From Nepenthes gracilis (Eukaryota; Streptophyta; Magnoliopsida; Caryophyllales; Nepenthaceae): 64,000 nucleotides of DNA. The stretch's first letter is position 1; the number at the start of each line of letters is the position of its first letter. The DNA is taken from assembly GCA_033239525.1 (NCBI GenBank), contig BSYO01000020.1:8614656-8678655 (forward strand). Direction: 5' to 3'. Below, in pieces: positions 53,684 to 63,069 of the stretch. The translations under genes and the position numbers were made by a program. Under the pieces are notes generated by a model that saw only the letters and a program-made list of their open reading frames with translations, had not been told where the DNA came from and did no database searches.

Positions 53684-55560
53684 AGCTGGCTCTGCTAGTT
53701 TTATGCTGTCTCCTCTTTGATCTCTTCATTCCTTCACCCAAAAAAAAAAAAAATCATTCCCTTCCCCCCCAAAAAAAAAGATCGCGTTGCCTCCAGGCTG
53801 CTCAAACTCGTGTGCCTTTGTCTTTAATACATCGAGCTTGGATGCATTTTGTCTTGAGGCTGGTTTTTTTCTGTTTTGAGTGTGTTGGTGTTTGGGTTTG
53901 ATGATGATGGATCTTCAATATGCTGGTGCTGCTTTGTAGTGGATTACCTGAGGATGTACCTTCCTGCTGAGTAGACCGGGTACTTGGAGATGCCATTAGC
54001 GGTCGCGGCTAGAGAGAGTTGTCTTTTGCTATTATGGTGCCTTTGCCCCTGGCTGCTGAAGTATAACTGGTTCTGGTACTGGGGATTGCTGAGTGACTGC
54101 CCTGTTACTTTGCCTCTGCTGTTTTTGCCTATTGTTGCTAGGCCCCTGTGGGAGTTTGCCCTGGAAAATGTTGTTGCTGCTGATGGTTTGCTCGGTAGAG
54201 ATTTGTGTGAGCTTTTTCTGATGCCGGTGAAGGTGGGTCAACTGATTAAGTTGATTGGCATTGTCTCTACTGTTTCTGCCGTATGTTTCTTAGCACCAGT
54301 GGGGGTTTGCCCTGGAGAAATGTTGCTGCTGTGCTGGGTTGCCAGGTAGTGGTTTGGGTGTGTTTTCTCTGATACCGTTGAAGTTGGGGCAGCTGAGTTT
54401 CTAATTTGATCCTCTGGTCTGGCGCATGATGCATCAAATTGATGCTTCAGCTGTAGCTCTTTCTGAGCATGGGGGACCTGATATGTTTACCTCATGTGAT
54501 GATGACTGCAGATTGTAATGATGGCTTGTTTTATGCAAGTGTTCAATAAAATGTACTGGATCAAAAGAGAATTGGGTTGGCAAATCTGGTGTGTCTTTGC
54601 TGTGATGCAGTAGCAATTGGTTGGGCTCCGGTTTAGATCCTTCCTCTCGTTTCTATGCTACAATCCTCCTAGAACTTACGGGGTGTAGAGGATGCTGATT
54701 GAAGATTGTTACTGTCGGCATTTTTTTGCACTGCCATCTACGGTGTGGGTATGGAGCCAAAGCTTGCAACGTGGACTTGCTTGCTTTATTGTTTTGAGGT
54801 ACTCTAAAAAGCTGAAGTCTGCCTTACCTTTGGCTGGCCAAAGTGCTAACCCTGGTTGTCTTCTGATGCCTACCAACCCTGCTGGCCATTTGGTGCAAAA
54901 AAGGCTAGTGGCCAGTGCATGGTGTTGTTTTGCCAAGGTATGCATCGGTTGATCTGCATTTGCCCGAGGTCAGGTTTGGGCGTGGGTATTTTGTGTGTTA
55001 CAAATGTCTGTGTCGGATCTACAGTGTCTTCTGGTTGGACGCCTACCTCGGCTGATAATCTGCAATGCTCAAAGTTGCCAGTTGAGTTGTGGGTTCTGCT
55101 CCTTGGTTTGCATCGAAGGTTTGTTTGTTGCATTGGTCCAAGCATTTCTGAATTGCGCTGGATGCAGTTTTTGAGTAAAAAAGTGGATGAAGAGGTAACA
55201 CAAGATTTTGATGGGCTGGTCTGTCATTCCTTTACTGTTTTTGTGCTCTCGGCGTGGCCCCCCCATTGCTGTGGGTTTGGAATGATGGCTCCATTGTCGT
55301 TTTTCTCTTTTCCTTAAATATTGTTTTATTCCCTTATTTTTGGAGGGATATTCTTTAGATTGGTCGTTGGCGTTGACGAATGAAATTCGGTTTACTCCAT
55401 TTTTTCATTACATTTTACCAGTGTTGCGTCTTGTCTCTCGTTGCTTGGGGTATGCCCTACCGTCTTTGTTCTAAATCCAAGTCGGAAAAACACTTGGAGA
55501 TAGAACATCGGTTTGTATATCTTACTTTTCTTTTATAAAATTACTTACTTACCAAAAAAA
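53684..55560 (+). mobile_element. ORF-less LINE 3' module inserted as a unit, type C tail
   Basis: Flanked by a perfect 16-bp duplication, AAGTTCTCACCCTGTA, at 53668-53683 and 55561-55576. It begins inside the first UTR block (CTAGTTTTATGCTGTC, TTCATTCCTTCACCC), passes through internal A-runs at about 53741-53753 and 53772-53780, then the long UTR module, and ends with a type C tail. The sequence matches the base-level LINE's own 3'UTR (15408-16760) in inverted orientation. It has no ORF. Confidence 0.9.
55468..55506 (+). other. LINE 3' terminal hairpin, type C
   Basis: GTTCTA/TAGAAC and TCCAAGT/ACTTGGA, loop CGGAAAAAC. Almost the same as the hairpin at 33547-33584. Confidence 0.78.
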
Positions 55561-55576
55561 AAGTTCTCACCCTGTA

Positions 55577-56519
55577 AAATGACATCGGATGGGGGGACAG
55601 GATAGAGTTCTCCACATCAGACACATTAAGGGGGAAGAATTTAAGGGAAGACTTACCACCGGGAGTATTCTGCTGTACCACGGAGGACCACAAGCTCCAG
55701 GGGGGCAAGCGGCAGCACCAAGAGGAATGGCGGAAGCAGGGGAGATACTGGGATTCATAGAAGTAACCGGCTGAGAGCCAGGGCAAGATTGTTCATCCCT
55801 ACATGGAACCAGGACGTTGTCCTGGCAGTTAATAGAGCAAGTGAGGCCAATTTCCCCCAACGAGGAAGCAGAGTTGTTGATTGAATCGATGAGCACCCCC
55901 GGCAGTCCACCAGAAGGAAGCAATTGGTTCTAGCAAGGGGAGCTAGTACTGGACTTAGGCAAAGCTCCATCCTCAGAAACACAAGCAACCGAGGAACCCA
56001 GCAAACTAGGGAGAGTACCATCTAATGAGGGAACGGGACCGGCAGGGCCACACTCATATTCCACACAATCCAAATTCACAGATTTAGGAGACGAAAAATC
56101 CAGCCCATCTCGGGATACACAAGCAGCAAAATCAGATTCGGGAAGCTCAACCCGAAACAGAGAGTTAGTATAAGAAGACTAAAAGGTTCGGGGAGAGGGG
56201 GAGGCAGAGAGAACACCCAGGGCACAGGCGGGGAGACGCCCAGAGGGAGACAAGCATCTGGGCTTTGGGGTGAAGGTTCGAGATGCTAGAATAGAGGAAA
56301 AATCGGTATCAGAGATGTGGGAGGCATTTAATGGGGGAGGAGGGAGCCGTCGAGGTAGAACCCCAATGGCCAGGCAGGCGGGAGATAGGTGGGGATTGGA
56401 GAAGAGGAGGTGAGGAGGGACGAGAGGAGAGTGGGAGAGGATCGGTATTTGAAAGAGAGTTGAGGGGGGGAGGATGCTTTTGGAGGAGAGCAGGAGGAGG
56501 GACAGAGGACCGGCGCCAT
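55577..56519 (-). pseudogene. LINE ORF1 of the base-level LINE, N-terminal part
   Basis: Starts with MAPVLCPSSCSPPKASSPPQ (ATG complementary to 56517-56519), the same start as the copy at 63070. The segment is Ser/Pro-rich and without a recognised domain. Near 55640 it reads GGKSSLKFFPLNVSDVENSI, a conserved lead into DUF4283. Several frameshifts and stops occur, for example near 56325. Confidence 0.8.
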
Positions 56520-57300
56520 GGGCGCCGGCAGGAGGCTGGAAAGGCGGGATAGGGTAAGGACCGGTGTGGTGCTGTTTCCTCTACCTTAATGGTGGTGTCA
56601 TTGTGCTGCTGCTAGTCTTGGTAGTGATGTTTTTTTAGCACCCTTGGGTTTGACTTGTTGTGTTGGTTAGGCTAGACTCGTCTTGCTGTTGTCCATTCTG
56701 CTTATTTTCTGCTTCCCCCATTTTAGTCTTTTCACACTTTCACACTCACACACACCCGGCTCCCTTCCCAAAAAAAAAAAAAAACTCGGTGCCTGCTGGC
56801 TGCTTGAGTGTCGTGGGCTTGGTCAGTTGTCGAGTGTTGCTGTCCTCTAGGGTCTCCCATCCGGCTGCTGTTGTTTCTTCTCTTTGTCTTGAATTTTCAA
56901 CTAATGCTGTTGCACTGCCTCTGGAAGTGGTGGTCTCTTGTGGAATTTTCATCTGTTGCTAGTCTTGGTGGATTCTGGAAATGCTGAGATTTCGCTGATT
57001 ATTGGTTGCTGATGCTGCGAAGGGGTGCTTTGATCAGATCGTCCTTACCATGCAGGTTGGCCCTTCTGATGCAAGGTGGACTACCATGTTTGCTTCCATG
57101 GGGTGTCTGATTTGTCGGCCACGAAGAAGCTTTGCTGGTAGTTTTCCGCGCAGAGGTGCAAAGTTTCCCTTGGCAGCTGATACGGGCAAAGTTCTTCAGC
57201 CGGTTGAGCTCTGGGATGCAAGTTAATATTGAGGTTAGGCATTTCTGTCTTGCGTGTACATGGAGGCAGGTCTTGCTGTTGAAGGCTTATCAGCATTTTG
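56520..57300 (+). mobile_element. 5' edge of the base-level LINE, then 3'UTR of another plus-strand LINE
   Basis: 56520-56553 is the leader of the base-level LINE. From about 56554 the sequence is plus-strand LINE 3'UTR: a pyrimidine-rich block ending CCTTCCC-poly(A) (about 56760-56783) followed by CTGGCTGCTTGAG, the same arrangement as 53730-53800. It is cut at 57301 by a minus-strand tail. No coding sequence is visible. Confidence 0.6.
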
Positions 57301-57612
57301 TTTTTTTGGTAAGTAAGTAATTGCATTAAAAATAAAAGAGTACAACACTATGTTCTAATCCAAGTGTTTTGCCAACTTGGAGAAGGAAAACATAGTAAGA
57401 AGGGAGTCCCCTAAGACCATGACATAATTCATGATGAAACAAAATACAACATAATCAAATCATCAAGATCAATGACCATCAAAATACCGAATCTGTAGAC
57501 GCAGCAAACAATCCGCATAGCTTGCCAGGCAACAACTCATCACGGCAAACCATCATTTTTCCAAAAACCCAACCAGCCGATCAACTATTTTACCGGCTAA
57601 CCTCCCTCAATT
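57301..57612 (-). mobile_element. Short minus-strand LINE tail copy, type D
   Basis: Poly(T), GGTAAGTAAGTAATTGCATT, then the hairpin (57349-57394; CTCCAAGT/ACTTGGAT) and about 200 bp of UTR. It ends where the next minus-strand tail begins. No duplication was found. Confidence 0.65.
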
Positions 57613-57670
57613 CTTTTTTTTTTTGGTAAGTAATTAATTGCATTAAAATTTAAAAAAAAGGTATAGAAAC

Positions 57671-57716
57671 TATGTTCTTTGCCAAGTGTTTTGCCGACTT
57701 GGGGAAAGAAAACATA
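57671..57716 (-). other. LINE 3' terminal hairpin, type D
   Basis: TTCTTT/AAAGAA and CCAAGT/ACTTGG with loop CGGCAAAAC. Confidence 0.72.
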
Positions 57717-57902
57717 AAAACAGGGAAGTCCCCTAAAACCCTGGCAAAAGTCATAATAAAAAATTACAACAATATCCGATCACCATGATCCACGATATCA
57801 AATAGGCTAACAGGCAGCTAAGGATTGGCTTTGAGCACATTCATGAATAATGAAGCGGCATAACAAGCAACCTTTCCAGCTTAGCAAGGCCATGCCGGCC
57901 GC

Positions 57903-58202
57903 AAGTCCAAATCGGCACTTGACATGCCATGTCAGCAAAGCAAAACCAGCCTCAAGTCCAAATCGGCAACCTCAAGTCCAATTCGGCAATTGATATGCCA
58001 AGTCAGCAAAGCCAAACCGGCCACAAGTCGAAATCGGCAATTGAAACGCAAGTCCAAATCGACACTTGACATGCCATATCAGCAAAGCCAAACCGGCCTC
58101 AAGTCCAAATCAGCAATTGACATGCCAAGTCAGAAAACCAAACCCGGCCACAAGTCGAATTCGACAATTGACATGCCACGTCAGCAAGGCCAAATCGGCC
58201 TC
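57903..58202. repeat. 51-bp minisatellite in a LINE 3'UTR
   Basis: Five 51-bp units at 57903-57953, 57974-58024, 58050-58100, 58101-58151 and 58152-58202, plus shortened units of 20 bp (57954-57973) and 25 bp (58025-58049). Each begins AAGTCCAAATCGGC or AAGTCGAA and ends near CCGGCCTC or CCGGCCAC. The order suggests alternating subtypes ending CTC and CAC. Confidence 0.88.
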
Positions 58203-58585
58203 AACTCCATAGTGCAAACTCACACTGCAGTAACACAACAGCACCAACAGACCCCAGCCAATTGCATTCAAGCAAAAGGCCTTCCCTAAAGCATGAGGCT
58301 AAATCGGCCCATACGCATGAAATCGGCCTTCCCTGAAGCATGATTCAGAATCGGCCTTAAGCAAGAAACTAAATCGGCCTACCCTGAGACAGCCCTTTTG
58401 CATGTTAATGAAACCGGCCCCTTTGCATGATAAGAATCAAAATTGGCCCCCTAAGTACGATGAAATTGAAACCGGCCATATAAACAGACCCCGGTAGATT
58501 TTTTTTTTCTTCTTCTTCCTATTCAATCACCATGATCCAAGATACCAAACAGGACTTCAAGTGACTAAAGCTCGACTTTCAAGCC

Positions 58586-60450
58586 CTAGGAAGTCTTAGA
58601 GTTCTTGGGGGCAGCTTTACGCTTCCTCCTTGATTTAGCTCGAATTCATGAATCTTCCTTCTCCATTCTATCCAGATTGTGAACCTCCTCCACAACGCAA
58701 CGGGCATTCAGCAGATCCGAACGGTTTGAGCTATCAAAAGCTTGGAGGCCCGTCACTAATCCGTCCAAATCGCTATATAGGCCAGAAGGAAAATCTGAAT
58801 TCCATTTCAGCAGGACGCTTAGAAATTCAAATATAATCTGCTTCCTATCAGGAGGTAAGGAATCAATGTGTGCTTTAGAAGATGCGAAAACCATCAACAA
58901 ATGGAGGCCTTCAATATAAGCACCCAAGGAGCAATTCAGATAGTCCTCCTCCAACGGAAAGGATGATTTGAATTTTTCCTTTGTTAACTCAGACACATCA
59001 TTCCAACAAAAATCTAAGCAATCAAACAAAAAACCTCATTGGCTCTTGTCAAAGGAGTTAACATAAAGAGGAGTAGCATTCTCCATAAGTAAGCACTGGA
59101 GGACATAGTGCATTGGATCATTTGCAATATCCTCAGCAGTCCAGCCCTCGGATGATTGAGAAGAAACCGCGTCAGAATCACAATCAATGACTTGATTGTC
59201 TCCAGATAGCAGAGCCTCATCGCCCACAGTCCTCTCGTTTAAAGAAATCCCAGGGCTAATAGAGTCAATCCCAACATGGCCTTTGCCATCCAGGGAGTAT
59301 TTTCGAGAGATCCGGGAGATAGAGTCTTTTTTTTTGGTAAGTAAAGTGCATTAAAAAGGAAAAAAAGAGTTACAACACCTATGATCTAATCCAAGTGTCA
59401 TATCGACTTGGAGGTAAAACATAGAAGTAGGCGCAGCCCCTAAGCACCATGATACAAGTCATGAAACAACATAAAACCAGTCACAAAAAAACTAGAAATC
59501 AACCTGAAGAGGCTGATAGCCTAGGAAAAAAAACAAAACAGGAGCAAAAACTGATTTTGCACCACACAATATGGCAATCACCACATCCTATAGGCAGCAC
59601 GGGTCGAACCCGTCTACATAGCAATGACCCTCGGTCCCATCAACATCTCGGCAAAAAGAACCATCATGGATGAAGGGCGATAAAACCTTGGGCTTCACGG
59701 GCAGACATCGTTGCAGACAACCAAGATAGGCAACACCTTGGCACTATCCAACAGGAGAAATCGAAAGGAAAGGCTTTACACCATACATTACAGACCAGCG
59801 GAGAGGGCACCAGCATTAGCAAGGGACAATTAGCATGGCTCCACACCATACTCCACAACGCAGTTAGGAGAGTAACAGCAACATATCCTTCTACTGCTTC
59901 CCACTACTCAGTATCAGCAGCACATTTTCAAGGCCGAAACCATCTTTGGAAACCCGCAGATAACAAGAACTGCATCTGGCCAAACTTGAGAACTGCATCG
60001 GACAGTAGCTACAATCTCAAGAACATGGAGAGCACACCCTCCATCATGCCCGGGTTTGGCCGAGCAGCCCAGAATCTCACACACACCCAACAAAACCCAT
60101 CCACAAACTTGGCCTCAGACAAAACCAACACTGGCCAAATTCCAGATCAACCAAGAGACAGCAAGCTTGTGCAAAATCAACAGCTCCATCCTCAGACATG
60201 TCCATAGACAGAAATCAGCATATTACAGAGAGCTGCCCCAGACCTGTAGTTGTCCAACAGCCTACCCAAAATTCAAATGTCCGGTCTATAATGGGAGCCA
60301 CCATACTGTCAACACATCCGGGAGATAGAGTCGGGTGTAAGTTCAGGATCTAACTCAAAATTCGGGTCCAAATCATGTTGATCAACAGGGGCAGCGTTAG
60401 GTGCAACAGGTTGCAAAACGGGCAAAAGCCCACCAGCCTTAAGGCGAATT
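58586..60450 (-). pseudogene. LINE ORF1 C-terminal part with second module
   Basis: Contains LTPDSISR (60330-60350), interrupted by the insertion at 59327-60315, and continues ISRKYSLDGKGHVG. The second module (59029-58646) has DRKQIIFEFLSVLLKW and YSDLDGLVTGLQAF. A TGA at 58646-58648 is followed in frame by IRAKSRRKRKAAPKNSKTS and a TAG at 58586. A stop near 59036 lies in the linker. The N-terminal part cannot be followed with confidence to the right of 60450. Confidence 0.75.
59327..60315 (-). mobile_element. 989-bp 5'-truncated LINE copy
   Basis: Flanked by a perfect 17-bp duplication, ATCCGGGAGATAGAGTC, at 59310-59326 and 60316-60332. Poly(T) and GGTAAGTAAAGTGCATT at the left give the minus orientation. 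The tail hairpin is at 59379-59424. The tail closely resembles that of the 5S-headed retroposon (CATGACTTGTATCATGGTGC). The body matches 60850-60920. It splits the KYSLD motif region of an ORF1. Confidence 0.92.
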
Positions 60451-60767
60451 CTAGGCAAAAGCACACGTATAACAGCAGCAAAGGTCCATCTCCCTACCGT
60501 CCATACACTGCAGCCTTCCTGGCGAAAGGGCCACAATAGTAGGGTAACCCAAATCGACTAGAGGCACTATCAAAAGTGCAGTCTCATAGACTACCCTAGA
60601 ACCAGGCATGAGACAGCCTCCACAAACACCAAAGAGGGACCACAGCGATTCGGAGATCAGGAAACCACGATCCAACACCAAGAGCATCGGATCCTTAAGA
60701 CCAACTAGCATCGGCCTATGAGCCGTAGGAATTCAAAAACAAAGGCCAATCTTCTCAGCCCAAATTC

Positions 60768-60800
60768 TTTTTTTTTTGGTAAGTAAATTGTGGATAAATT
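60768..60800 (-). mobile_element. 33-nt LINE insertion with 16-bp duplication
   Basis: Ten T, GGTAAGTAAATT and eleven further bases, flanked by TTCTCAGCCCAAATTC (60752-60767) and TTCTCATCCCAAATTC (60801-60816), one mismatch. It is the 3' end of a LINE tail in minus orientation. Confidence 0.82.
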
Positions 60801-60816
60801 TTCTCATCCCAAATTC

Positions 60817-61326
60817 GCACACCAGTAGTCAGCACAATGAATCCTACTACAGGAGCAAACCAGATTTTGCACCCAACAATGTGGCATCACCACATCCTAT
60901 AAGTAGCACGGGCCATACCGGTCAGGCAACCAACACTGCATACCGAGATGACATCCTGGCCACTCTGCACAACCCAGCAAAGATGGCACCCCCAGCATTT
61001 CATACCCAATAGGATGAAAAGAGAGAAACGCAACACTTCCAGCATCTTTGTCTCACAAGTCAAAAATTGAAGCATATAGCAAAATCAGATAGAAGAATCT
61101 ACAGCATAGATCATCACAGCATATAATGCTCAAGCAGAGAAGACAGGGCCAGAAACCAAGCTGGAAACCCATCAAAACCGGGTAGCAAACCGTCAGATTA
61201 CAGATTGGGGACGAACTGAAGAGCCCAGCAGCAACAAAAATTCCACGTCAGCTCTGGGCAATGAAACAGACCATGGAATATCATGAATTTGAGCTAAAGA
61301 GGATGATTAGAAGGAGGGGACCGCTT
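60817..61326 (-). other. 3'UTR downstream of the ORF1 at 61327
   Basis: Non-coding. It shares GATTTTGCACC and CATCACCACATCCTATA with 59560-59600 inside the 989-bp copy, so both belong to one LINE family. It probably extends left to about 60450. No tail is found. Confidence 0.6.
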
Positions 61327-61977
61327 CTACTTAGGTCGTTTAGGTTTTTTGAGAACGGATTTCAGCTTGAAACCCTCTCCGAGAGTGTCCTGGCCACTGA
61401 CACGAGGAGGGACAGCGTCGAATTCAACTGGAGCTCCAGAGTTAGCATCGCAACTCAATACATCAAGGCTCCCACACAGTTGCTCAGAGTTGGAGCACTG
61501 ACTTGGAACCCCTCCTTTGGGGAAGGAAAGGGCATTGTGGACTGAGACTACTCCCACTTCCGGACAATTGGAAATACTAAGAGCCTCCGGCCGGTCCACC
61601 TCTAAGATAGAACATAGGGACATGGAGGCAGCCCCCATGCCAAGGGATCCAGTACCATCAGCAAGAATCCCACTCCTTAATGCCTCAACATAAGAAACCA
61701 CACTTCCAGTAGCCTTAGGTTGATTATTTGCAACTGGATCAGGAGTATGGCCTGAATAAATATCATGAGGAGTGAAGGACAGAGACTCATCAACCTCAAA
61801 GTGGATTTGATCACCAGGTTCTGCAATAGAATGCTCGGGATCCACCGCCAAGCTGATAGCATCCAGACCACAGGAGTCAACATAATTAGGGGAGCAAGAG
61901 ACAGGGGGCACTGCCAAACCATCCACAACCAACTGTTTTGCAATTTGAGGGCATTGTATATCCATGCCCTCCATCAA
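61327..61977 (-). pseudogene. LINE ORF1 C-terminal segment, different C-terminus
   Basis: An open stretch of 216 residues, truncated at the N-terminus by the element at 61981. It contains VVSYVEALRSGILADGTGS and SMSLCSILEVDRPEALSI, the counterparts of SFAExLxxG and PMPISxEDRLEALG. It ends GFKLKSVLKKPKRPK without a KYSLD motif. This is the longest undisturbed ORF1 stretch in the right third of the window. It lacks its DUF4283 domain, so it cannot be functional alone. Confidence 0.75.
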
Positions 61978-61980
61978 TTC

Positions 61981-62975
61981 TTTTTTTTTTCTTTCGTAAG
62001 TAAATAAAATTTAAAATAATCGTAATTACAAGACGTTAAAACAAGTGTTTCTGAAACAAGTAGAGCAACGAGTTAGTGTGATTCCCAAGGCAACCATGGT
62101 CCAAATCAGGAAACCGAGTGGAAAAAGAAATAAAAAGCATCACCAACATCTAGTTGAGCATCATCTAAAACGGCTATATGAATCTGGCCAAAATACAAAC
62201 ACACTATAAAAAACATCTAAAGAACTAGATCAAACTGAACGTATGCAAACAGCAGCAACAGCATCAGAGCTCTATCACCCAGTAGCCCAATCCAATCCAG
62301 CTATGAGGTGGACGAAATCGAAACTGGCCTTGAGTGATGAAATCGAAACTAGCCATAGTGACGAAGAATCAAAACCGGCCTTGTGAGGTGAAAATCCAAA
62401 CCGACCTTGATTTTGTAATCGGCCTTTGATTTTAAAATCGGCTTCATAATATGGTATGAAAATCGGCCATCAGCATGAAATCGGCTTTCCCTGAAGCATG
62501 CGACAAAATTGGCCATAAGCAAGACATCGGCCATTCCTGAAGCATTAGGCTAAATCGGCCTTAAGTATGAAATCAGCCTTCCCAGAAGCTTGATTCAAAA
62601 TTGGCCAAAAGCAAGGATCCCAATCGGCCAACCCTGCAACCTGCCCTCCTGCATGATATCGAAATCGGCCCCATTGGATGATAACCATTGAAACCGGCCC
62701 CCTTAGCAACATGAACTTGAAACCGGCCTTACAAACAAACCCCAATTTATTTATTTATTTTTTTATCTCTTCCAACGACAGATTTTATTTATTTATTTTT
62801 TATTGTTTTTTTTTTCTAAAAACCAAACCGACCTTGATTTTGAAAATGGCCTCTGATTATAAAATCGACATTATAATATGATTTAAAAATCGGCCAACTC
62901 TAAATTAAGAGGCAAAATCGGCCTAAAGCAAGAACATCAGCCTTCCTAGAAGCATAAGGCTAACACGGCGAACCC
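61981..62975 (-). mobile_element. SINE-like copy with AAATCGGCC repeat body
   Basis: Poly(T) at 61981 and CTTTCGTAAGTAAAT mark a minus-strand tail of a more divergent kind. The body (about 62320-62975) is a series of degenerate units around AAATCGGCC, spaced roughly 20-35 bp and mixed with CCCTGAAGCAT words, as at 58290-58490. A T-rich run with TTTATTTATTTA at 62748-62818 interrupts it. No ORF and no clear duplication. Confidence 0.65.
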
Positions 62976-62982
62976 AATCTTG

Positions 62983-63006
62983 AGAGAGAAGCTCCGCCTT
63001 CTCTCT
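62983..63006 (+). other. 5' leader hairpin of LINE
   Basis: AGAGAGAA/TTCTCTCT around GCTCCGCC. It marks the 5' end of this copy. Confidence 0.7.
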
Positions 63007-63069
63007 TCTTGCTATTCAGAAATCGCGTCCCTGCCCTGTCCCGCCTCTCCAACCTCCCTGCCGGCGCCC

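Larger units (their letters stand above)
15278..56553 (-). mobile_element. Base-level autonomous LINE, split by nested insertions
   Basis: One minus-strand LINE can be traced through the window. ORF1 runs from 56519 to 52419 and is split by the insert at 53684-55560. ORF2 starts at 52426 and continues through 48364-48128 and 20292-17007. The 3'UTR runs from 17006 to 15278. Each interruption is bounded by a target-site duplication: 53668-53683/55561-55576, 48348-48364/52302-52318 and 20278-20292/48128-48142. With the inserts removed, ORF1 and ORF2 are collinear with other LINEs here. The tail is displaced to the left by the plus-strand LINE ending at 15277. The 5' end near 56553 is placed by similarity to 63040-63070. 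Confidence 0.85.
57613..60767 (-). mobile_element. ORF1-only LINE with VNTR-like 3'UTR, type D tail
   Basis: On the minus strand: ORF1 C-terminal part (from about 60450 to 58586, interrupted at 59327-60315), a short UTR, an A-run (T-run at 58500-58510), a body of AAATCGGCC-type repeats (58290-58490), a 51-bp minisatellite (57903-58202), and a tail with hairpin (57671-57716) and poly(A). The right boundary is unresolved; CCTCCATCAATTC near 61968 resembles CCTCCCTCAATTC at 57600-57612 and could be its duplication. Confidence 0.65.

Noticed and set aside
57903..58202. CRISPR-like array
   Set aside because: The 51-bp units are contiguous with no spacers and lie in a plant retroposon.
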